DNA of 64,000 nt. Source: Shimia abyssi (GTDB taxonomy: Bacteria; Pseudomonadota; Alphaproteobacteria; Rhodobacterales; Rhodobacteraceae). Position numbers and translations under genes: made by a program. The notes under the pieces were generated by a model, which saw only the letters and a program-made list of their open reading frames with translations, was not told the DNA's origin and ran no database searches. Position 1 is the first letter of the stretch. Each line of letters begins with the position of its first letter. The DNA lies in NCBI RefSeq assembly GCF_003014475.1, contig NZ_PYGJ01000016.1:1-64000 (forward strand). The letters run 5' to 3'. This document shows, in pieces, positions 1 through 8,317 of this stretch.

Positions 1-77
1 TATTTCTCGACCACCTCAGGAAATGTCACCGACGATGTCATACTTCAGTATTTGGAACTGCATTCCAAAAGGAAACC

Positions 78-95
78 TACCGGCGTCAGCCGGTA
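78..95 (-). terminator. Hairpin downstream of the GT2 gene
   Basis: A perfect 7-bp inverted repeat, TACCGGC / GCCGGTA with a 4-base loop, lies about 65 bp beyond the stop of the minus-strand glycosyltransferase. On the minus strand it is followed by a short pyrimidine stretch, not a clean T-run. It could be a weak terminator. This rests on reading the sequence only. Confidence 0.35.
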
Positions 96-159
96 TTGGT
101 TTAGTATTTAACTGGGCCGGAGGGCATGAAAACGGCTCCATGTATGAAGGGGGTCTTGC

Positions 160-1167
160 TCAGTCTTCCTCACAGACGCGCTGTATGTCTTTGAGAGAGG
201 GGGTGAGATTGCGGCGCAGGGCGTCTTTGATCGCTTTAAGCAAAACTCTATTATATGTACGGCGCATAGTACCATACCGGAACCCGACCAGATACCATTT
301 GGGCAGGATAATCAGCAGGACCAGCCAGAACCAGGTCCCCGCTGCGGAACGGTACGCAAGAATCTGATTTCTCCGGTAGAAGTAAACCTTCCAGAGCGGT
401 TCAACGACACCGTCTATCTGTGACATTGTTTCACAATCATGTTCAAAGCGGATTGGAGGTGCAAAACCGATGCTACGGTCGTGTTTACGAACCTTCAAAG
501 AATACAGAACGTCATCTCCGTACAGGAAAAGAGCCGGATCCGGGAAACCGACCTCCAAGACCGTAGCTTTCGATACAAAAAAACCAACAAAGGACGCCGC
601 ATCTATTGGAAGAAGGTTTGATGCGGAAAAATCACGGTCTGGTAAATGAAACCCGGCGCGTCCCTGTAGCAGGCTTCGCCAGAACGCAGCTAGGCTCCAG
701 AAAGGATTAAGGGAAGGCCGATTCATGGGACAGATTTCGCCGTTTGGATAGTAGACGGCGGCGGCAATGGCCGACCAGCGCTCTTCTGCGGTGACGACTT
801 CCCGAAACCTGTCAAACGCCCCGGGATAAGGACGCGCGTCGTCGTCAAGCAGCACCATCCAGTCAGGCTGGTACGTTTCAAATGCGTAACGCATCCCAGC
901 TTCAAAACCGCCTGCTCCTCCAAGGTTCTTTTCCAGAAAAAGCGGCACAAGCCTGTTGTCTTGAGTTTCCTTTAGCCACGATGACGTACCATCAGTCGAG
1001 TTGTTATCAACAACAACAATCTGATTGCATTGTTCCGTTGCAAGGCTGGCGAGCGTCGTTTTCAAGTGCTCAAGCCGGTTGTAGGTTACGACAACCGCCA
1101 CAAGCTTTATAGAGTTTGTCAATTCCAGTGCCTGAATGTTTGTGTGGTATTGGGAAAACGGACTCAA
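160..1167 (-). CDS. GT2 glycosyltransferase, galactofuranosyltransferase-like
   Basis: A 335-aa inverting GT-A glycosyltransferase, cytoplasmic or membrane-associated. The N-terminus has the nucleotide-binding segment VVVTYNR (about residues 26-32) and DNNSTDGT. NLGGAGGF precedes the metal-binding LDDDA motif near residue 107. The combination of NLGGAGGF and LDDDA resembles the GlfT1/GlfT2 class that transfers galactofuranose. UDP-galactopyranose mutase, which makes the donor, is encoded at 16139-17296, so a Galf transferase role fits but donor and acceptor are not proven. A hydrophobic stretch near residues 280-295 may anchor it to the membrane. The furthest upstream start is a TTG with no clear ribosome site; a TTG or GTG just before the VVVTYNR strand is also possible. 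It stands alone, with IS debris upstream. Confidence 0.85.
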   Translation of the reverse strand: MSPFSQYHTNIQALELTNSIKLVAVVVTYNRLEHLKTTLASLATEQCNQIVVVDNNSTDGTSSWLKETQDNRLVPLFLEKNLGGAGGFEAGMRYAFETYQPDWMVLLDDDARPYPGAFDRFREVVTAEERWSAIAAAVYYPNGEICPMNRPSLNPFWSLAAFWRSLLQGRAGFHLPDRDFSASNLLPIDAASFVGFFVSKATVLEVGFPDPALFLYGDDVLYSLKVRKHDRSIGFAPPIRFEHDCETMSQIDGVVEPLWKVYFYRRNQILAYRSAAGTWFWLVLLIILPKWYLVGFRYGTMRRTYNRVLLKAIKDALRRNLTPSLKDIQRVCEED

Positions 1168-1515
1168 CTTGAGACCGTATAGCGTTTCGGCTACCCGGTT
1201 TCATTACCAAAAGATGCCAAGTGCAATAGAGTGGGCCGCTGGCGGGGTGTTCTTGTCTTAAAGTAAGAGCAGTCGGGATGTCCTCATAGCTTACCAACGT
1301 ATTCACATTTAAGGATGGCGTGAGCGGAGTGTTACTTTATCGATGTGGTTTTACCAAGCTGTAGAACGCGGCAAAACCACCGAAGAAAAATGCCTTCCGT
1401 CCAACTTTCGCTACCCGTTCTCTGAACGGGTAGGCCGGGGCAGGTGCCTTACGGAGAGGTGGTCCTAGATTTTCGACCAGTTCGCAGCCTTGTTAAGGTG
1501 GATCAGGGTTGCAGG
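1168..1515. other. Non-coding stretch with a strong palindrome
   Basis: No supported gene lies between the GT2 start and the IS remnant. At 1411-1433 there is a perfect 10-bp inverted repeat, CTACCCGTTC / GAACGGGTAG, with a 3-base loop. Neither side has a T-run, so it is not an obvious intrinsic terminator. It may be an IS-end structure or a regulatory palindrome. Confidence 0.5.
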
Positions 1516-1932
1516 TCAGGCTGCGAATCTCATTGGTTCTGTTTTGCTGACATAGGCCTCATCAGGGGTCAATATGCCGTGCGTCGAATGCGGGCGTTCG
1601 CAGTTATAGTAGCTCAGCCACTTGCCGATCCCGGCGCGCATTTCTGAACCTGTCTCAAAGGCGTTCAGATAGACGCATTCGTACTTCAACGACCGCCACA
1701 GTCTTTCGATCATCCGGTTGTCACGCCATGCGCCTTTCCCGTCCATGCTGATCTTGATCTTTGCGGCCGTCAGCACGTCGATCCACGCGCCGCTGGCGAA
1801 CTGGCCGCCTTGATCGCTGTTGAATGTCTCAGGCTTGCCGTGTTTCGATACGGCCTTTTTCAGGGCCTCAACGCAGAAGTCCGCATCCATACTGTTGACA
1901 GCCGCCAAGCCAAAACCTTGCAACTGTACCAA
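1516..1932 (-). pseudogene. IS3-family OrfB transposase, 5'-truncated
   Basis: The reading frame encodes the C-terminal half of an IS3-family DDE transposase. MDADFCVEALKKAV is followed by SDQGGQF, which carries the second catalytic Asp, and then RMIERLWRSLKYECVYL with the catalytic Glu. It ends with the usual NCERPHSTHG...PDEAY tail. The first catalytic Asp and the HTH_21 region are missing, and no OrfA is next to it, so it cannot be active. The upstream edge, around 1932, meets a truncated gene fragment on the opposite strand, which suggests the IS or a later deletion cut that gene. Confidence 0.85.
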
Positions 1933-1934
1933 TC

Positions 1935-2096
1935 CACTCCTCTCGGCGTTTGCTGCGCAAAAGCCTGTCGGGCAGGCGGCATGACCAGATTGTGGCAGTA
2001 GTGAAAGATTATGCTGCGCAGGCAGGTTTGAGCGTGGAGAACACCTTTCTTAAGCCAAAGGCGCGAAAATTTGAAACAGTGGTGCTGATTGAATGA
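1935..2096 (+). pseudogene. C-terminal fragment of an unidentified protein
   Basis: An open frame entering from the IS junction reads ...RRHDQIVAVVKDYAAQAGL and ends ...KFETVVLIE before the stop at 2094-2096. The amino-acid composition looks like a real protein C-terminus. Its stop overlaps the ATG of the next small frame in an ATGA arrangement typical of operons. No start codon or N-terminal domain remains, so it is read as a 5'-truncated gene. The family is not recognised. Confidence 0.4.
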
Positions 2097-2245
2097 CAGG
2101 AAATACCGAGATCACGGAAATTTATGCGACCTACGTTTCTGCGCTTCTTCACAACGAGGGCACGCGCCAGAACGCCAATCAGATTTACCTCACCATCTCT
2201 TTGTCCGTCGTCAGGATTTTTGGCACCAAAGGCGGCCCAATCTAA
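2093..2245 (+). CDS. Short protein, possibly the truncated start of a larger one
   Basis: A 50-aa frame starts at ATG 2093 and overlaps the upstream stop by four bases, which implies translational coupling. It begins MTGNTEITEIYATYVSALL and has a hydrophobic stretch (LTISLSVVRIF) before an early stop. This looks like the first part of a small membrane protein cut short by a frameshift or nonsense change. No family can be named. Together with the preceding fragment it may be what is left of a two-gene operon that an IS3 element disrupted. Confidence 0.3.
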   Translation: MTGNTEITEIYATYVSALLHNEGTRQNANQIYLTISLSVVRIFGTKGGPI

Positions 2246-2641
2246 GGGAGAATTTGGCTCATCTGGTTGGTTTGATTATGCGCGTGCTTGCGCTGACGTC
2301 AGACACTGGCCCTAATTTTCGCGACCACCTCTCGAAGCTTGGGATAATGTTTCTGTGGCCGTGTGCTTCAGATTATTTTGATCGCATTGGGACAGAATGC
2401 GATGTGTTACCCGTTGACTTCGGAGGCAGACGTCAGAAAGTTGAACAATATGAGCACCTAGGAAACGCGAACACCTCAGAAACCACATTGTATCTCCATG
2501 GGTATTTTGCGATGGGTGGTGGTGCATGAAGTTTAGCCTCGGGCTTCAGTGTGGGGGCAACTCCAATGAAACTACAACATCGTTCTCCCCCAAGGAGCAC
2601 ACAATAAGTACGATATCACGCAGAAGGATTCCCGGCCCCTC
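2246..2641. other. Non-coding stretch before the dehydratase gene
   Basis: No supported gene is seen in this roughly 400-bp stretch. Several short frames exist on both strands but none has a family signature or ribosome site. AGAAGGA at about 2622-2628 is the best candidate ribosome site for the following gene. Confidence 0.4.
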
Positions 2642-4558
2642 TTGTCCTCACTTCTGAAAAACCTCTCTCGCCACCAAAAGCAGATGATCCTCATAGTTGT
2701 GGATCTTTTGCTGCTCCCAATCGCTTTTGTCGGAGCGCTTGCTGTTCAGCGCAATACCTTTCCCGATTACACGGTGTTGAGGGAATGGAGCCTGCTTCTT
2801 GTAGCGCTTTGTAGCACGGCCTTCGTATTTTCGTGGGCTTTGGGAATTTCACGTATTCGCCTTAGCGCCTATGACATCCACGGGGTTTGGCAAACGGCGC
2901 TGTTTGCGACGTTGTTGGGGGTGGCGGGTGCGGGACTCAGTGTTGTGTTCACCGTGTCGTTCCCAGGTAGTTTTTTTGTTCTGTTTGCCCTAGTGTACTT
3001 CTTGACTTGCGCAACAGCCAGGATCGCAATGCTACAGATCCTGCTCACCATTTATCGCCGCGCGCATACAAGGTGTCGCGTTGTGATCTACGGGGCAGGA
3101 ACAACGGGTATACAACTCGCCTCAGCACTCAAGACGCATGAGGCAATCGAAGCTGTCGCCTTTGTCGAAGACAATCCCAGACTCGTTGGAACACGCGCGG
3201 CGGGCCTGTCGGTCTATCCGGGATTCAAGTTGCCCGACATTATTGAGAAGAATGAAGTGCACAGAGTCCTGTTAGCCATGCCCTCTCTGAGCATGCCAAA
3301 GCAACTTCAGATCGCGAAACATATAGAAACGCTGGGAGTTGAAGTCCAAACTCTCCCCTCTTTTTCCCAATTGGTTGGCGAGGAGCCTCTAGTCAATCGC
3401 CTTCAGAATATTTCTCCTGCTGCTTTTCTTGGGCGCACCCACCTGAGCCAAAATGCACCGGATCTGACAAATGCGTATACACATCGCGTTATTCTTATTT
3501 CGGGTGCTGGCGGGTCCATCGGTTGTGAGTTGAGTCGACAAATTCTGGCGGCTCGTCCCAAGCGCCTTGTTCTTTTCGAGCTTAATGAGCTTGCTTTGTA
3601 CAATATTGAAAAGGAGTTGAGTGCCTTGGCGCGAGATCTGGACGTGGATCTCATTCCGATTCTAGGCTCGGTCACAGATGCCCGACTTGTCGCTAATGTT
3701 CTGAAGACGAACAATGTGGAAATCGTACTACATGCAGCAGCTTACAAGCATGTCCCATTGGTGGAAAAAAACCCTCTTGCGGGTATGGCCAACAATGTTC
3801 TTGGAACCCACTCACTCGCGCGGGAAGCCATGGCTGCTGGTGTTGCAAAGTTTATCCTTATTTCCACGGACAAAGCCGTACGACCTTCCAATTTTATGGG
3901 AGCCTCGAAACGCTTGGCGGAAATGGTTGTGCTCGATCAGGCAAGCCGCAGCACAGTATGCGTTTTTTCGGTCGTCAGATTTGGAAATGTTTTGGGATCC
4001 AGCGGTTCGGTTATCCCACTTTTTCAAGAGCAGATTGCTCGTGGGGGCCCCCTGACCCTGACACACCGCGATACGACCCGCTACTTCATGACGGCTCAGG
4101 AAGCTGTGCAGCTTGTTCTACATGCTGGAACCTTCGCATCTGGGGGAGAGATCTTCGTGCTGGATATGGGTAAACCGATGCCAATTTACGATCTTGCTCG
4201 GCAGATAATTGAGGCAAACGGATATACAGTTCGCGATAGCGCCAACCCAAATGGAGACATCGAGATCGAAATTGCTGGGTTGCGACCAGGAGAAAAGTTA
4301 CATGAAGAGTTGATCACAAACACACCTCTTCAGCCCACGCAACATCCCAAAATAATGATTGCAGTCGATGTCGGGCTGCCTGAGATCCACGTCGCGGCAG
4401 TTATCCGTGCGATACGAACCGCCGTGGCCTCTGGCGACAAGAAGGCCTGTACAGATATTGCAGTACGCTGGGTTGATGGCTATAAGCGGGACCGATTGCA
4501 AGCCAAGGCATTTGGCTTAACGACGCAAGTATTTGGCTCAACGACACAAAGCGACTAA
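2642..4558 (+). CDS. Membrane nucleotide-sugar 4,6-dehydratase (WbpM/CapD/PglF family)
   Basis: A 638-aa inner-membrane enzyme of the UDP-HexNAc 4,6-dehydratase family. Four hydrophobic segments lie within residues 15-130. A CoA-binding-3-like Rossmann domain follows (VVIYGAGTTGIQLA, near 142), then the catalytic SDR domain with GAGGSIG near 287, HAAAYKHVPLVE near 364, and ISTDKAVRP followed by MGASK near 418. The Met-x3-Lys in place of Tyr-x3-Lys is characteristic of the long WbpM-type enzymes. The expected reaction is UDP-GlcNAc to UDP-4-keto-6-deoxy-GlcNAc. A matching reductase and phosphoglycosyl transferase sit at 55.3-56.9 kb. The start is TTG at 2642; its N-terminus (LLKNLSRHQKQMILIVVDLL) aligns with family N-termini. 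An ATG at residue 15 would cut into the first membrane segment. Confidence 0.92.
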   Translation: MSSLLKNLSRHQKQMILIVVDLLLLPIAFVGALAVQRNTFPDYTVLREWSLLLVALCSTAFVFSWALGISRIRLSAYDIHGVWQTALFATLLGVAGAGLSVVFTVSFPGSFFVLFALVYFLTCATARIAMLQILLTIYRRAHTRCRVVIYGAGTTGIQLASALKTHEAIEAVAFVEDNPRLVGTRAAGLSVYPGFKLPDIIEKNEVHRVLLAMPSLSMPKQLQIAKHIETLGVEVQTLPSFSQLVGEEPLVNRLQNISPAAFLGRTHLSQNAPDLTNAYTHRVILISGAGGSIGCELSRQILAARPKRLVLFELNELALYNIEKELSALARDLDVDLIPILGSVTDARLVANVLKTNNVEIVLHAAAYKHVPLVEKNPLAGMANNVLGTHSLAREAMAAGVAKFILISTDKAVRPSNFMGASKRLAEMVVLDQASRSTVCVFSVVRFGNVLGSSGSVIPLFQEQIARGGPLTLTHRDTTRYFMTAQEAVQLVLHAGTFASGGEIFVLDMGKPMPIYDLARQIIEANGYTVRDSANPNGDIEIEIAGLRPGEKLHEELITNTPLQPTQHPKIMIAVDVGLPEIHVAAVIRAIRTAVASGDKKACTDIAVRWVDGYKRDRLQAKAFGLTTQVFGSTTQSD

Positions 4559-4784
4559 GGCGATGTCTCTTAGATATCCCACACTCACAAAAGCTTCCGG
4601 TTTCAGATGCCAAAGACGTTGTCTTTTGGGAGCTTTAAGTTAAGTGCCATGTGTGGCAACCGTTCCGCAACCAAAGTCAGATTAGGTATTAAGGCATTCA
4701 AGATTTTGACAAGGTCGCATGGCCTTAGAAGGCCAAAATATAACAAGCGGTCTTTGGGGCAGAAACCTAGCAAGGGGAAATAAA

Positions 4785-6770
4785 ATGTCGAACCCGCAGT
4801 TGAAAAGGGGTCGGGAAGAGCTTCGCAAAGCGTGGAATGCAAACCGTCTGCTCTTTATTAAGACGTTTGTGTTCAGCATGTTCGTCAATGCCTTGATGTT
4901 GACTGGCCCGATATTCATGCTGCAAATTTATGATCGAGTCCTAGGAAGCGGTTCCGAAGAGACTCTTGTTTCCCTGTTCATTCTCATGGCCTTCCTGTTC
5001 GCAATGATGGGTATGCTGGATTATGCGCGTGGGCGCCTGATGGCTAGGGCAGGAGCGCGGTTTCAATCGCGGCTGGACGAGCGTGTCTTTGGTGCTTGCC
5101 TAGATATTGCAGCTCGCCAGCCCGATAAAACAATCGCCGCCCAACAGGGCTTGAGAGACTTGGAATCCGTACAAAAACTGTTGGCCTCACCTGTATTGCT
5201 AGCTGTATTTGATATTCCTTGGACCCCTCTTTTTTTAATGGCCATCTACATTTTTCATCCTTTGTTGGGAACTGTTGCTGTTATTGGCGGCTCTGTTCTG
5301 ATCTCACTGGCAATCCTCAACCAGTGGACAACAAGCCGCGCTGTGGCACAGGCAAACTCGGCTACCGTTCAGGCTGAGCATTTGGCACACCAGTATCGAA
5401 ATGATGCCGCTATTGTGTATAGCTTGGGCATGAAGGACGCGGCATTCAAGCGATGGCTGCAAGCACGTGGTGTATCCCTCGCCTCTGGGATTTCTTCATC
5501 AGATAAGACGGGCTTCTTCAGTTCTTCTACCAAGACGCTGCGCCTTTTTCTGCAGTCCGCGATGCTTGGTGTGGGGGCCTGGGTGGTTCTACAGGGTGAG
5601 ATGTCCGCAGGATCAATGATTGCCGGATCTATTCTCCTGGGCCGTGCACTGGCTCCCGTTGAACAAGCCATCGGTCAGTGGCCGTTGGTGCAAATGGCTT
5701 GGAAAGGCTGGAAACGGCTTGGTGAATTATTATCTACGGTACCGCCGGAAGTGCAACTGACGGATCTGCCCAAACCCAAAGCATCGCTCGAAGCGATCGA
5801 GATCACCATTGTGCCGCCCGGCGAACGCAAGGCGTCTCTACGTCTTGTGTCATTCGACTTGCAGCCGGGTCAGGCGATGGGTGTCATTGGTCCCAGCGGA
5901 TCAGGTAAATCTTCCCTTGCGCAAGCCATAACCGGCATCTGGAGACCGGTAACAGGAGCACTTCGCTTCGATAGCGCCGGTATAGGACAGTACAATCAGG
6001 ACACCTTGGGGCGTTACATCGGTTATCTTCCGCAAGCAGTAACTTTATTTGATGGCACAATCGCAGAAAATATCGCCCGCCTGAACTCTGAACCGGATTC
6101 AGAAAAGGTGGTTGAAGCAGCGAAACGCGCAGCTGTACACGAAATGATTGTGAAGCTGCCAGACGGATATGATACCCGTGTTTCAGCTGCTGCAAGCCGT
6201 TTGTCGGGAGGTCAAATTCAGCGTATTGGCTTGGCGCGGGCAATGTATGAAGATCCAGTCATTCTGGTACTTGACGAACCCAATTCGAACTTAGACGCAG
6301 ACGGCTCAAAGGCTCTCAATGCAGCTATTCGCCAATTCAAAGCCGATGGAAATGCTGTCATCATTATGGCGCACAGACCCGCAGCTATTCAGGAATGTGA
6401 CACGCTTTTGGTTTTGGAAGATGGTATGCGAAAGGCCTTTGGGCCCCGAGACGAAGTGTTGAGCCAAACCTTGCGTAACGCCGACATTGTGCAAAAAAAC
6501 ATACCGGACTCCAAAGTCACACCTCTGCCTAGACGTGCGGCCGTACCAGGTAGCGCAAAGCGCGCCGCAGATGAAACTAAGGCGGGGTCACGTTCTGCAG
6601 CCGACTCTGGCTCGGCCGATAGTAACGCAGTTGAAGAAGACAAGGTGACTACCAATTCTGACACTCTCACTCAGAAGGAAAAAACGCGTTCCAACCTCAA
6701 AGTAGATGACACGGATCAGGCATTCACAAAAAGTGAAGTCAGCAAACAAAAACAGGCAGAAAATAAATGA
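4785..6770 (+). CDS. Type I secretion ABC transporter (PrtD/HlyB type)
   Basis: A 661-aa inner-membrane ABC exporter subunit of a T1SS. The transmembrane domain covers about residues 25-290. The nucleotide-binding domain has Walker A GPSGSGKSS, signature LSGGQ and Walker B VILVLDEP. There is no N-terminal C39 peptidase-like domain, as in PrtD-type transporters of RTX proteins. ATG 4785 is chosen over the upstream in-frame start at 4719 because AAGGGGA lies seven bases before it. The C-terminus carries an extra tail of about 85 residues, rich in Ala, Ser, Lys and Glu, not usual for the family. The stop overlaps the start of the membrane-fusion gene by four bases, so the two are co-translated. 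The cargo is probably one or more of the RTX proteins at 19.9, 27.2 and 57.9 kb. Confidence 0.95.
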   Translation: MSNPQLKRGREELRKAWNANRLLFIKTFVFSMFVNALMLTGPIFMLQIYDRVLGSGSEETLVSLFILMAFLFAMMGMLDYARGRLMARAGARFQSRLDERVFGACLDIAARQPDKTIAAQQGLRDLESVQKLLASPVLLAVFDIPWTPLFLMAIYIFHPLLGTVAVIGGSVLISLAILNQWTTSRAVAQANSATVQAEHLAHQYRNDAAIVYSLGMKDAAFKRWLQARGVSLASGISSSDKTGFFSSSTKTLRLFLQSAMLGVGAWVVLQGEMSAGSMIAGSILLGRALAPVEQAIGQWPLVQMAWKGWKRLGELLSTVPPEVQLTDLPKPKASLEAIEITIVPPGERKASLRLVSFDLQPGQAMGVIGPSGSGKSSLAQAITGIWRPVTGALRFDSAGIGQYNQDTLGRYIGYLPQAVTLFDGTIAENIARLNSEPDSEKVVEAAKRAAVHEMIVKLPDGYDTRVSAAASRLSGGQIQRIGLARAMYEDPVILVLDEPNSNLDADGSKALNAAIRQFKADGNAVIIMAHRPAAIQECDTLLVLEDGMRKAFGPRDEVLSQTLRNADIVQKNIPDSKVTPLPRRAAVPGSAKRAADETKAGSRSAADSGSADSNAVEEDKVTTNSDTLTQKEKTRSNLKVDDTDQAFTKSEVSKQKQAENK

Positions 6771-8071
6771 GCGAAGAGCATCAAAAATGGTCCGTGCGCA
6801 TGCCGGTTTTTGTCGGGGGGATCGCCCTCGTGTTGCTTGTTGGTGGTTTTGGGTATTGGGCATTTACCAGCCAGCTAGCTGGGGCCGTAGTCACTTCGGG
6901 GAGGCTCGAAGTCGATCAAAAGCGGCAGGTTGTTCAGCATCCAGATGGAGGGGTTGTTTCCGACATTCTCGTGGATGAAGGGGACAAGGTAGAAGCCGGC
7001 GCTACACTTGTCCTACTGGATGGTGCGCTCCTAAACTCGGAACTTATAATCGTAGAAGGACAGCTTTACGAGCTCATGGCGCGTCGTGCCCGCTTAGGTG
7101 CAGAACGCGACAAGAGCGAAACTATCAAATTTGAAGATCGCCTTCTTAAGGCCGCGGCACAATCAGAAACGGTAAGTGAAGTCGTTAACGGGCAAGTCGC
7201 ACTGTTCAATACACGCAAAATATCAATTGAGCAGGAAGTTTCCCAACTGCGAAAACGCCAACAGCAAATAGGCAATCAGATCGAAGGCTTAGACGCCCAA
7301 ATGGAAGCTCTGGTCTTGCAGCTTCAGTTGATTAAGGAGGAACTTGCAGATCAGCAAGTCCTTTTGGACAAAGGGTTGGCTCAAGCCTCTCGAGTTCTAG
7401 CTCTTCGGCGCGAAGAAGCTGGATTAAAAGGCCGGATCGGGGAATTGATTGCATCGCGTGCTGAAAGCGAAGGCAGAATCACCGAAACAGATATTCAGGT
7501 TCTTCGAATTGAGACCCAGAATGTGGAAGAAGCGATCTCGCGCCTCCGGGATTTGCGCTATCAGGAAATTGAGCTGATTGAGCGACGCAACGCGATTCTT
7601 GAACGGCTCGACCGCCTTGAAATTCGTGCCCCTGTCGCCGGAATTATATACGATCTGCAAGTGTTTGCAGACCGCTCCGTTATTCAATCGGCACAACCCG
7701 TTTTATATGTTGTTCCGCTAGACAGCCCATTGGTCATCTCCGCCCGGATAGAAACTATTAACGTTGACGAAGTTTTTCCGGGTCAACCCGTTAGGCTCCG
7801 GTTTTCTTCCTTCAATTCCAGAACGACGCCAGAACTGGACGGGCAGATAGTGAGGGTTTCTCCAGACGCCTTTACCGACGAAAATACAGGGCAATCCTAC
7901 TACATGGCAGAGATTGTTCCCCTGGACGGTGAGCTCGCTAAACTGGCGGAGCTGGAAATCATTCCCGGAATGCCAGTTGAAACATTCATACAGACCAAGC
8001 CACGAACTCCGATAGCTTATCTTGTTCAGCCCTTCATGGAATATTTTAATAAGGCATTTCGCGAAAGCTGA
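6767..8071 (+). CDS. Type I secretion membrane-fusion protein (HlyD family)
   Basis: A 434-aa periplasmic adaptor that links the ABC transporter to an outer-membrane TolC channel. It has one N-terminal membrane anchor (about residues 13-33) and a lipoyl half-motif QHPDGGVVSDILVDEGDKV. A long coiled-coil region rich in Gln, Glu and Leu spans about 90-280. The second lipoyl half and beta-barrel follow (LEIRAPVAGIIYDLQVF, DEVFPGQPVRLRF), ending with IIPGMPVETFI. The ATG overlaps the transporter stop (ATGA). No TolC-like gene is present in the window, so a chromosomal one is probably shared. It is followed by IS debris, which may mark the end of an originally longer operon. Confidence 0.95.
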   Translation: MSEEHQKWSVRMPVFVGGIALVLLVGGFGYWAFTSQLAGAVVTSGRLEVDQKRQVVQHPDGGVVSDILVDEGDKVEAGATLVLLDGALLNSELIIVEGQLYELMARRARLGAERDKSETIKFEDRLLKAAAQSETVSEVVNGQVALFNTRKISIEQEVSQLRKRQQQIGNQIEGLDAQMEALVLQLQLIKEELADQQVLLDKGLAQASRVLALRREEAGLKGRIGELIASRAESEGRITETDIQVLRIETQNVEEAISRLRDLRYQEIELIERRNAILERLDRLEIRAPVAGIIYDLQVFADRSVIQSAQPVLYVVPLDSPLVISARIETINVDEVFPGQPVRLRFSSFNSRTTPELDGQIVRVSPDAFTDENTGQSYYMAEIVPLDGELAKLAELEIIPGMPVETFIQTKPRTPIAYLVQPFMEYFNKAFRES

Positions 8072-8100
8072 TTGCTGCCCCTCTGTAGATCCAACGAAAC

Positions 8101-8256
8101 TGAGCTACCCCCCGAAAATCGGACACTGACGTAAGCTACGTTTTATTGTCTGCGGATCTTCAACGAAGAGGAAATCTGAGATGTCGAGACGGAAGCAGCA
8201 ATGCCGGAGTTCAAAGTGAAGGTGGCGCTTGACGGCGCTGAATGCCAGGATAGAGG
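8101..8256 (+). mobile_element. IS3-family left-end remnant with degenerate OrfA start
   Basis: The stretch begins TGAGCTACCCCCCGAAAATC, which resembles the terminal repeat of some IS3-family elements. It continues to an ATG at 8181 that reads like the start of an IS3 OrfA (MSRRKQ...). One or more indels break the frame immediately, after which the expected EFKVKVALD reading can be seen in another frame. Only about 150 bp remain, abutting an IS21-like end. It is non-functional. Confidence 0.6.
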
Positions 8257-8317
8257 TGTCAATTCCGGCGCAAAAAGGGCCAGTTTCGCGGTGTAAAATG
8301 GTCAGTTTGTTTGGGAG
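8257..8317. mobile_element. IS21-family terminal remnant
   Basis: The stretch begins TGTCAATTCCGGCGC and carries spaced GCCAGTTT and GGTCAGTTT motifs, the style of repeated terminal motif seen at IS21-family ends. No istA or istB sequence follows. It directly adjoins the end of the sulfoquinovose synthase gene, so an IS21 insertion probably formed this boundary. The call is from pattern only. Confidence 0.5.

Noticed and set aside
2312-2529. Short frames on both strands before the dehydratase gene
   Set aside because: No domain, no ribosome site and unlike composition. The region is best described as non-coding.
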